DNA of 6,340 nt from an uncultured Eubacteriales bacterium. Its GTDB lineage: Bacteria; Bacillota; Clostridia; Oscillospirales; CAG-382. The notes beneath the pieces are model-generated. The model was not told the DNA's origin and did not search any database. It saw only the letters and a program-made list of their open reading frames with translations. The stretch's first letter is position 1. The number at the start of each line of letters is the position of its first letter. A program made the position numbers and the translations under genes. Positions 1-5,247 of this stretch are shown one piece after another. The stretch is taken from positions 1-6,340 of the forward strand of contig USHI01000084.1 in the NCBI GenBank assembly GCA_900554405.1, read 5' to 3'.

Positions 1-388
<388 letters not shown>

Positions 389-586
389 GTTGTTTTATTC
401 ATTAAGCCCTTTCGGACTCCCTGAATTTCCTGTTTGCTCTTTTACTTAAAAGAATTGTTTGAGTCTCGTACTTTAGTACTTTCTGTTGTTCAATTTTCAA
501 TGTCCGTTCGCGGCTCACCGCCGCCGCGCTCACTGCTCCGCCTTCGCTTCGCTGCTTGCGCCGCGCACCCGCTCCCTGCGGAGCGC
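389..586 (-). other. 16S rRNA 5' leader (pre-rRNA external spacer)
   Basis: These roughly 198 nt lie between the predicted rRNA transcription start (near 586) and the mature 16S 5' end, and hold no credible gene. The part nearest the promoter (about 510-586) is GC-rich and hairpin-prone. The part nearest 16S is AT-rich. Minus-strand hairpins visible include CGCTCC-GCAG-GGAGCG (570-585), a small CTTTT/AAAAG hairpin (439-452) and AGTCC-GAAA-GGGCT (405-418, GNRA-type loop). A direct repeat of GTACTTT occurs at 468-474 and 476-482 on the plus strand. The minus-strand stretch around 481-503 contains TTGAAAATTGAAC, resembling the TTGAAAACTGAAC-type motif common in Firmicutes rRNA leaders and spacers. 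The leader presumably pairs with sequence 3' of 16S for RNase III processing, but the partner is outside the window. Confidence 0.7.
405..418 (-). other. Hairpin just upstream of the mature 16S 5' end
   Basis: On the minus strand AGTCC, GAAA and GGGCT form a 5-bp stem (one G-U pair) capped by a GNRA-type tetraloop, about 17 nt before the predicted 16S 5' end. Position and form suggest a role in pre-16S folding or maturation; that role is inferred. Confidence 0.4.
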
Positions 587-592
587 TTGACT

Positions 593-621
593 ATCTTACC
601 ACATCATCCCTCCTTTGTCAA
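593..621 (-). promoter_or_regulatory. rRNA operon promoter (sigma-A type)
   Basis: Read on the minus strand, a perfect -35 TTGACA (616-621) is followed by a 17-bp spacer and a -10 TAAGAT (593-598, one mismatch from TATAAT). Transcription should start near base 586, about 198 nt upstream of the 16S 5' end. Only one promoter is obvious; tandem P1/P2 promoters as in B. subtilis or E. coli rrn operons are not evident here. Confidence 0.85.
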
Positions 622-625
622 TACC

Positions 626-651
626 TTTTTTGCACTTTTTTGCACTTTTTT
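626..651 (-). promoter_or_regulatory. Phased A-tracts, UP-element-like
   Basis: Three A6 tracts on the minus strand (T6 on the plus strand at 626-631, 636-641 and 646-651) are separated by identical GTGC tetranucleotides in the first two gaps, giving an exact 10-bp period. They cover roughly -40 to -65 relative to the inferred start, directly upstream of the -35 box. Known UP elements that bind the RNA polymerase alpha C-terminal domains are A/T-rich and sit at about -38 to -59, and A-tracts in helical phase bend DNA. Both make this a likely activating element for the rRNA promoter. Confidence 0.7.
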
Positions 652-667
652 CGGTTCCCCCTCATAC

Positions 668-684
668 CCCTTGCGGCGCAAGGG
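668..684. repeat. Inverted repeat downstream of the GH109-like gene
   Basis: CCCTTGC, a 3-nt GGC loop and GCAAGGG form a perfect 7-bp inverted repeat, 60 bases past the minus-strand stop codon at 744-746 and about 46 bases before the rRNA -35 box. No run of U follows it on either strand, so it is not a convincing intrinsic terminator. It may still act as an RNA 3'-end-stabilising stem or a poor terminator for the upstream gene. Confidence 0.4.
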
Positions 685-743
685 ATTTCAGGCGAAAAAC
701 TTTTGGATTTGCCGCTCGAAAACCGTATTTTTTCCAAAAAAAC

Positions 744-1982
744 TTATTTGATGAGGCGGTAATAGCCCTGTTTGGATTCGCCCTTTTCGATGCGTTCGAT
801 CCATTTACCGGAGGTGAAATCCGGGATCGCAACGGGTGCACCGCCCATGGCAATGGATTGTTCGGACAGGCAGGCAATGGACATGAGGGTAGCCGTGTCG
901 TAGGTATCGATCGGCGGGGCGAGATCCTCGCGAACCGATTCGACAAAGGCGTTATACACGAGCCAGTCGATACCGTCGTGCCCGCCTATGGGGTTTTTAC
1001 GATATTCCTTCCAAATGGGATGCTCGTTTTCCGAAGCATACTTTTCGGCGTTTCCGACGATATTCGCGACGGTGTCAAATTCGCTTTCGCCGTCGAAATG
1101 GAAATAATCGCCGTCCTCGCAATACATGCCCTTTGTTCCGCGGACGGTGAACCCGCGGGAGTATATACGCGGAAGCGTGGTATCCAGCGTGATAACGATC
1201 GTTCTTCCGTCGGCACAGCGGATCGTGGTCGTGACGACATCGCCCTGGGCATATGTGCAGTTGCTGAGCGGATGATCGGCGCCGCGATGCTCCACCGCGT
1301 ATTCGTGCAGCCCTTTGGAGCAGCTTGCCACCGAATTGAGCACGACCATGCGGTTGCCGTGGTTGATATCCATGACCTGCATTATCGGGCCGAGCTCATG
1401 CGTGGGATAGTTTTCGCAGTTGCGGAGCATATAATTGCGCTGACGGTAATGACGGTTTATATCGCCGTTGACTATTTCCTCGCGCAGGTCGTGCATATAG
1501 CCGCCGCTGCAATGAACGACATTGCCGAGCAGCCCCTTGCGGACCATGTTGAGGACCATAAGCTCACGCCTGCCGTAGCAGCAATTTTCGAGCATCATGC
1601 AGTGGATGCCCGTTTCCTCATATGCATGAACAAGGCGGAAGCAATCATCTATATTATAAGCGCAGCCGACCTCCGTGCCGACACGCTTGCCGGCGCGCAT
1701 GGCGGCGATGCACATTTCGATATGCGATTCCCACGCGGAAAGGACGAGCACCGCTTCCACATCGGCGCAGTTAATTACCTCGTGCCAATCGGTAGTGCAA
1801 AGCGGATGCTTGCCGGTTTTTTCGAAAACCGCTTTTTCGCCCGCTGCGGCGCGATCCTCATAATAATCGCACACGGCGGTTATTTCCATAAGCCCGTGTT
1901 CCCACATCGGCAGGAAAACCGTATTTACGAGCCCGAGCCCGCGCGCGCCGAGCCCCTTAACGCTTCTTACATTCTGTTCCAT
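744..1982 (-). CDS. Gfo/Idh/MocA-fold protein, GH109-like (putative alpha-N-acetylgalactosaminidase)
   Basis: This is a 412-residue cytoplasmic-looking protein without a signal peptide. An N-terminal Rossmann domain carries GLGARG at residues 10-15 as the NAD-binding glycine loop. The loop is preceded by a short strand with an unusual Lys9. The usual EKP lysine motif of sugar dehydrogenases is replaced by TEVG (103-106), as in GH109 proteins, which keep NAD bound and hydrolyse glycosides through transient oxidation. Further GH109-like hallmarks are LENCCYGR (131-138), SGGYMHDLR (159-167) and ENYPTHELGP (190-199), with Tyr192 and His195 as likely active-site residues. Length is in the family range. 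ATG at 1982 is supported by GGAGG (1991-1995) 8 nt upstream. The divergent neighbours, a nucleotidyltransferase and a NahK-like kinase, fit release of GalNAc for salvage. The gene could instead be an ordinary Gfo/Idh oxidoreductase. Fold certain; substrate inferred. Confidence 0.82.
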   Translation of the reverse strand: MEQNVRSVKGLGARGLGLVNTVFLPMWEHGLMEITAVCDYYEDRAAAGEKAVFEKTGKHPLCTTDWHEVINCADVEAVLVLSAWESHIEMCIAAMRAGKRVGTEVGCAYNIDDCFRLVHAYEETGIHCMMLENCCYGRRELMVLNMVRKGLLGNVVHCSGGYMHDLREEIVNGDINRHYRQRNYMLRNCENYPTHELGPIMQVMDINHGNRMVVLNSVASCSKGLHEYAVEHRGADHPLSNCTYAQGDVVTTTIRCADGRTIVITLDTTLPRIYSRGFTVRGTKGMYCEDGDYFHFDGESEFDTVANIVGNAEKYASENEHPIWKEYRKNPIGGHDGIDWLVYNAFVESVREDLAPPIDTYDTATLMSIACLSEQSIAMGGAPVAIPDFTSGKWIERIEKGESKQGYYRLIK

Positions 1983-1990
1983 TTACCATG

Positions 1991-1995
1991 CCTCC
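1991..1995 (-). promoter_or_regulatory. Ribosome binding site of the GH109-like gene
   Basis: GGAGG on the minus strand lies 8 nt upstream of the ATG at 1982 and fixes that start. Another ATG at 1989 is out of frame and too close to the ribosome binding site. Confidence 0.8.
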
Positions 1996-2029
1996 GATAT
2001 GTCCGAAGTATTCGTTATAAATTACCGCT

Positions 2030-2058
2030 ATTATAATTCAGCGCGGGCGCATTGTCAA
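2030..2058 (-). promoter_or_regulatory. Consensus sigma-A promoter for the GH109-like gene
   Basis: On the minus strand, TTGACA (2053-2058), exactly 17 bp, then TATAAT (2030-2035): a perfect consensus. Transcription should begin near 2023, giving a leader of about 40 nt. Such a strong promoter for a catabolic gene usually implies a repressor, and a palindrome overlaps the -35 box. Confidence 0.85.
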
Positions 2059-2063
2059 CAATG
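2050..2063. promoter_or_regulatory. Palindrome over the -35 box (candidate operator)
   Basis: CATTGT, CA, ACAATG is a 14-bp inverted repeat with 6-bp arms. It completely contains the minus-strand -35 hexamer (2053-2058), where a bound repressor would block RNA polymerase. No regulator gene is in the window, and the sequence is not one I can assign to a known regulator. Part of the symmetry may arise by chance from TTGACA being close to its own complement. Confidence 0.35.
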
Positions 2064-2099
2064 AAAGGCGAAAAAAAGAACAGCGGCGGCGCGCGAAAA

Positions 2100-2110
2100 G
2101 TTTCCGAAAC
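2100..2110. repeat. Short inverted repeat next to the nucleotidyltransferase promoter
   Basis: GTTTC-C-GAAAC, a perfect 5-bp inverted repeat with a 1-bp centre, ends 3 bp upstream of the plus-strand -35 box. It could be a small operator half-site pair, but its length is near what chance produces. Confidence 0.25.
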
Positions 2111-2113
2111 GTA

Positions 2114-2142
2114 TTTACAAACAAAAAAAAAGATAGTACAAT
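2114..2142 (+). promoter_or_regulatory. Sigma-A promoter for the nucleotidyltransferase-kinase operon
   Basis: TTTACA (2114-2119), a 17-bp purine-rich spacer containing an A9 run, and TACAAT (2137-2142) form a near-consensus promoter with one mismatch in each hexamer. The start should be near 2149, giving a leader of about 31 nt. Its -35 box lies about 55 bp from that of the divergent promoter. Confidence 0.75.
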
Positions 2143-2168
2143 AGGAAGGATATAAAATACAACGATAC

Positions 2169-2172
2169 GGAG
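2169..2172 (+). promoter_or_regulatory. Ribosome binding site of the nucleotidyltransferase gene
   Basis: GGAG lies 7 nt upstream of the ATG at 2180, supporting that start. Confidence 0.7.
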
Positions 2173-2179
2173 AATATAT

Positions 2180-3073
2180 ATGACTTTACTTGTCATGGCT
2201 GCCGGAATGAGCAGCCGCTACGGCGGATTAAAGCAACTCGACCCGATCGGGCCGCACGGCGAATTCATACTCGATTACACCGTCTACGATGCAAAGGCGG
2301 CGGGGTTTGACAGAGTGGTATTTGTTATAAAGGAAGAAAACCTGGAGCTGTTCCGTGAAACGGTCGGGAACAGGATCGGGAAGAAGATCAGGGTCGATTA
2401 CTGCTTCCAGTCCATAGATGACCTACCGCAGGGCTTTTCCGTTCCGGAGGGGCGCACGAAGCAGTGGGGAACGGCTCACGCCGTGCTTTCCGCAAGAAAG
2501 CTGATAAACGAACCTTTTGCCGCCGTGAACGCCGATGATTTTTACGGAAGAGAAAGCTTTTCCGTCATTGCCGGCCACATGAGCGCCCATCCGGAGCTTC
2601 CGCTTTGCATGGCGGGCTTCGTTCTTAAAAACACGCTGACCGAAAACGGAACCGTTTCCCGCGGGGAATGCCGCACGGACGAAGCCGGCAGGCTTACGGA
2701 TATCACCGAGCGCACCAAGATAAAGCGGCTCGACGACGGCAGAACGGCTTATTTCGAAAACGATGTCTGGAACCCCATTTCCGAGGATGCGATCGTTTCG
2801 ATGAACTGCTGGGGACTGCCGGCGGATTTCTTTGCCGCGGCGGAGGATGGCTTTGTGCGCTTCCTTGAATCCGGCGGAGACGAAACAAAGAAGGAATACT
2901 ATCTTCCCGATGCCGTCAAATATTACATGAACAAAAAGGGCGTTGCCGCCAAAGTGCTGCTTACGAAAGCAAAATGGTTCGGCGTCACTTATCATGAGGA
3001 CAGAGAAAGCGTCGTAAACCATGTACGCTCGCTTATAGAAAACGGAATATACCCGGAGGAGCTTTGGAAATGA
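2180..3073 (+). CDS. Sugar-phosphate nucleotidyltransferase (NTP_transferase fold)
   Basis: This 297-residue cytoplasmic enzyme likely transfers a nucleotidyl group to a sugar 1-phosphate, releasing pyrophosphate. The N-terminus has an AAGMSSRYGGLKQ motif (7-19), a variant of the AAGxGxR...K nucleotide-binding loop. LDYTVYDAKAAG (31-42) follows, then KQWGTAHAV (94-102), resembling the G-T-A motif that contacts the base, and VNADDFYG (116-123), in which Asp119/Asp120 match the metal-binding Asp of the fold. There is no C-terminal left-handed beta-helix, so the protein lacks the acetyltransferase half seen in GlmU. The stop overlaps the kinase start by 4 bases (ATGA), implying translational coupling. 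Together with a NahK-like kinase, the simplest substrate is GlcNAc-1-P or GalNAc-1-P with UTP. That specificity is inferred from context; other NDP-sugar pyrophosphorylase activities are possible. Confidence 0.85.
   Translation: MTLLVMAAGMSSRYGGLKQLDPIGPHGEFILDYTVYDAKAAGFDRVVFVIKEENLELFRETVGNRIGKKIRVDYCFQSIDDLPQGFSVPEGRTKQWGTAHAVLSARKLINEPFAAVNADDFYGRESFSVIAGHMSAHPELPLCMAGFVLKNTLTENGTVSRGECRTDEAGRLTDITERTKIKRLDDGRTAYFENDVWNPISEDAIVSMNCWGLPADFFAAAEDGFVRFLESGGDETKKEYYLPDAVKYYMNKKGVAAKVLLTKAKWFGVTYHEDRESVVNHVRSLIENGIYPEELWK
3055..3060 (+). promoter_or_regulatory. Ribosome binding site of the kinase gene
   Basis: GGAGGA inside the 3' end of the nucleotidyltransferase gene is 9 nt from the ATG at 3070 but only 3 nt from an in-frame TTG at 3064. 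It therefore selects the ATG. Confidence 0.75.
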
Positions 3074-4155
3074 ATGAAACACAGATCGCCGCGATATGCG
3101 GCAAATTTCTCGGGAACGAAAAGATACTCGGCACCGAAACGATCCCCACCGGGCACATAAACACGACATACCGCATTTCCGGCGAAAAGCGGGATTACAT
3201 ACTCCAGCGTGTGAACACCGGAATATTTACACAGGCGGAAAAGCTTATCGCCAATATCGCCGGCGTTACCGAATTTCTGCGCAAAAAGATAACCGCTTAC
3301 GGCGGCGACCCCGACCGTGAAACGCTCACCCTGCTCAAAACCTCGGACGGAGATTATCTTTATTCCGACGAAAGCGGCAAATACCGTATGTATCTTTTTA
3401 TCACCGGCGCGACGTGCTACAGCAAGGCGGTAAAGAAAGGAATGTTCGGCGAATCCGCAAAGGCGTTCGGGCGGTTCCAAAACCTGCTTGCCGATTATGA
3501 TGCAAAAACGCTTTACGAAACGATAAAAGATTTCCACAACACCCCGGTGCGTTTTTCCAACTTTGAGCGCGCGTTAAATGCCGATATCATGGGGCGTAAA
3601 AAGGATTGCCTGCCCGAAGCGGAATTCTTCCTTGCCCGCGGCGGATACTGCGGCAAGATAACCTCCCGCCTGGCGGACGGAAGGATCCCGATGCGCGTCA
3701 CCCACAACGACACCAAGCTGAACAACGTGATGATCGACGATGCGACGGGAAAGGGCATCTGCGTTATTGACCTCGACACCGTCATGCCCGGTTCCATGCT
3801 TTACGACTACGGTGACAGCATACGCTTCGGCGCCTCCTCCGCTGCGGAGGACGAAACCGACCTCGACAAGGTATACTGTGTTCCCGAGCTTTATGAGGAA
3901 TACACCGCCGGCTTCCTTTCCGAGGTGCGTTCCGGCATAACCGCGGAAGAAGCCCGCTGCCTGCACGACGGCGCAATAATGATGACACTTGAATGCGGCA
4001 TGCGTTTTCTGACCGATTATCTGGAAGGCGATACCTACTTCCGCACGACGCGCCTGGGGCAGAACCTCGACCGCGCACGCACCCAAATAAAGCTTGTTGC
4101 GGATATGGAAAACCGCAGAAGTCTTTTCGAAAGCATTATCGCAAAGCACCTGTAA
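3070..4155 (+). CDS. nahK: N-acetylhexosamine 1-kinase (NahK/LnpB-like)
   Basis: This is a 361-residue member of the aminoglycoside-phosphotransferase/choline-kinase fold. It closely resembles NahK (LnpB) of Bifidobacterium longum, which phosphorylates GlcNAc and GalNAc at the anomeric position using ATP and Mg. Features shared with the remembered NahK sequence include GHINTTY (28-34), YILQR followed by NTGIF, the long RVTHNDTKLNN stretch starting at residue 209 with Asp214 as catalytic base, and IDLDT (233-237) as the metal-binding segment. GSMLYDYGDSIRFGAS and ECGMRFLTDYLEGD near the C-terminus also match. Length equals the family's. The ATG at 3070 overlaps the preceding stop and has the properly spaced ribosome binding site; an upstream TTG (3064) is less likely. 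No LnpA phosphorylase, GalE or transporter is adjacent in this window, so this is not a full lacto-N-biose cluster. Family assignment is strong; exact sugar preference is inferred. Confidence 0.92.
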   Translation: MNETQIAAICGKFLGNEKILGTETIPTGHINTTYRISGEKRDYILQRVNTGIFTQAEKLIANIAGVTEFLRKKITAYGGDPDRETLTLLKTSDGDYLYSDESGKYRMYLFITGATCYSKAVKKGMFGESAKAFGRFQNLLADYDAKTLYETIKDFHNTPVRFSNFERALNADIMGRKKDCLPEAEFFLARGGYCGKITSRLADGRIPMRVTHNDTKLNNVMIDDATGKGICVIDLDTVMPGSMLYDYGDSIRFGASSAAEDETDLDKVYCVPELYEEYTAGFLSEVRSGITAEEARCLHDGAIMMTLECGMRFLTDYLEGDTYFRTTRLGQNLDRARTQIKLVADMENRRSLFESIIAKHL

Positions 4156-4160
4156 ATACA

Positions 4161-4196
4161 AAAAAAGATCCGCGGGGCGACCCGCGGTTTTCTTTT
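4161..4196. terminator. Bidirectional intrinsic terminator between convergent operons
   Basis: CCGCGGG (4170-4176), a GCGA loop and CCCGCGG (4181-4187) form a perfect 7-bp, all-GC stem. It is followed on the plus strand by TTTTCTTTT and preceded by a run of A7, which becomes a U-run on the minus strand. It starts a few bases after the kinase stop (4153-4155) and before the aroB stop (4198-4200), so a single hairpin probably ends both transcripts. Confidence 0.9.
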
Positions 4197-4197
4197 G

Positions 4198-5247
4198 TTA
4201 CATATAAAGCTTATCGAGAAAGGAGCACAGCTCGCCGAAGCCCACCTCGCGCAGGACAACGCTGCCGATACGCTCCGGAAGCGCAAAAACACGCCTTCCG
4301 CCGGAAAATTTCTTATCGTGCGACATGGCTTCGAGAAGTGCTTTGCGCGGCGGAAGCGCGGGAAATGTGTTGTAACGCCCGGCGATCCCGGCAATTTCTT
4401 CTGCCGTGCCGCGCCGGCATATACCGATATGCTCCGCAAGAAGCGCTTCGCAATACATACCGAGCGCGACCGAATCGCAATGCGCGACGGTATAGCCGCC
4501 CGCTGCTTCCGCGGCGTGGGCAAAGGTATGCCCGAAGTTGAGAACGCGGCGAATGCCGAGATCGTTTTCGTCAGCAGCGACATATTTTGCCTTCAAGGCG
4601 ACATTGGCGGCAATAAACGCCGGGATATCCTCCGCGAAGCCGCCGTCTTTTATGCTGTCAAAAAGCGCGCCGCCGGATATCACGCCGTGCTTGACCGCCT
4701 CCGACATCCCGGGGTAAAAGGCAGAGCGCATATCCGATGTAAGCGTTTCGGTATCGCACACGACGGCGCAGGGCTGATACACCGTGCCGACAAGATTTTT
4801 CCCTCCGTGGATATCAAGCGCAGTCTTGCCGCCGACAGAGGCATCCACCGCCGCAAGCAGCGTTGTAGGCACGGCGGCAAAACGCGCGCCGCGCATATAA
4901 AGCGCGCACGCAAGCCCGGTGATATCGCTTACCGAACCGCCTCCGACGGCAAGAAAAAGCCCTTCACGCGTAAGCCCGGCTTCCGCGGCGGCGGTAAGTA
5001 TTTTTTCAAGATATTCAAAGCTTTTTGCGGCTTCGCCGCCGGGGACAAAATATGTATGGACCTCGCATCCGACTTCGCGCAGCGATGCGCACACACGCGC
5101 GCCGCAGATACCGTATGCCCTGCTTTCGCTCACCACAAGTGCCTTTTGCGGCAGCGCCACGGGCAGGAGCGAGGCGATATCCCCGCATATACCGCCGCCT
5201 ATGAAAACGTTATAGCCCTTGCCGACAGGCACATTGACGGTTTTCAA
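4198..5247 (-). CDS. aroB: 3-dehydroquinate synthase
   Basis: AroB converts DAHP to 3-dehydroquinate, the second shikimate-pathway step, using NAD and a divalent metal. The 349-residue product has family length. Visible motifs are GGGSVSDITG (102-111) in the NAD-binding region, PTTLLAAVDASVGGKTA (127-143), HGGKN (147-151), EAVKHG (183-188), LNFGHTFAHAAE (236-247), HCDSVALGM (256-264) and DKK (311-313). Metal ligands would be Glu183, His240 and His256. The last motif is normally HGExVA(I/L)GM; here Gly and Glu are Cys and Asp, which is unusual. The reading frame stays open far upstream inside the preceding gene. The likely start is TTG at 5247, because the protein begins there in the family, AGAGG lies 6 nt upstream, and TTGA overlaps the aroF stop, suggesting coupled translation. 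Confidence 0.93.
   Translation of the reverse strand: MKTVNVPVGKGYNVFIGGGICGDIASLLPVALPQKALVVSESRAYGICGARVCASLREVGCEVHTYFVPGGEAAKSFEYLEKILTAAAEAGLTREGLFLAVGGGSVSDITGLACALYMRGARFAAVPTTLLAAVDASVGGKTALDIHGGKNLVGTVYQPCAVVCDTETLTSDMRSAFYPGMSEAVKHGVISGGALFDSIKDGGFAEDIPAFIAANVALKAKYVAADENDLGIRRVLNFGHTFAHAAEAAGGYTVAHCDSVALGMYCEALLAEHIGICRRGTAEEIAGIAGRYNTFPALPPRKALLEAMSHDKKFSGGRRVFALPERIGSVVLREVGFGELCSFLDKLYM

Noticed and set aside
436..447. TGCTCTTTTACT resembling a boxA antitermination site in the rRNA leader
   Set aside because: It lies on the plus strand, whereas the rRNA is transcribed from the minus strand, so it would not appear in the transcript.
434..762. Small plus-strand open frames of 68-105 codons in the rRNA leader/promoter region
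   Set aside because: They cross the rRNA promoter and A-tracts, have low-complexity translations and no plausible ribosome binding site.
615..2036. A 473-codon open frame on the plus strand opposite the GH109-like gene
   Set aside because: It is the antisense shadow of a gene with clear family motifs, its own ribosome binding site and a perfect promoter. The plus-strand translation shows no recognisable domain and begins inside the rRNA promoter region.
3064..3069. TTG at 3064 as start of the kinase
   Set aside because: Only 3 nt from the ribosome binding site; the ATG at 3070 has 9 nt spacing and makes the typical ATGA overlap.
2423..3169. A 248-codon minus-strand open frame opposite the nucleotidyltransferase
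   Set aside because: No family resemblance and no ribosome binding site; the plus-strand gene has coherent motifs and coupling to the kinase.
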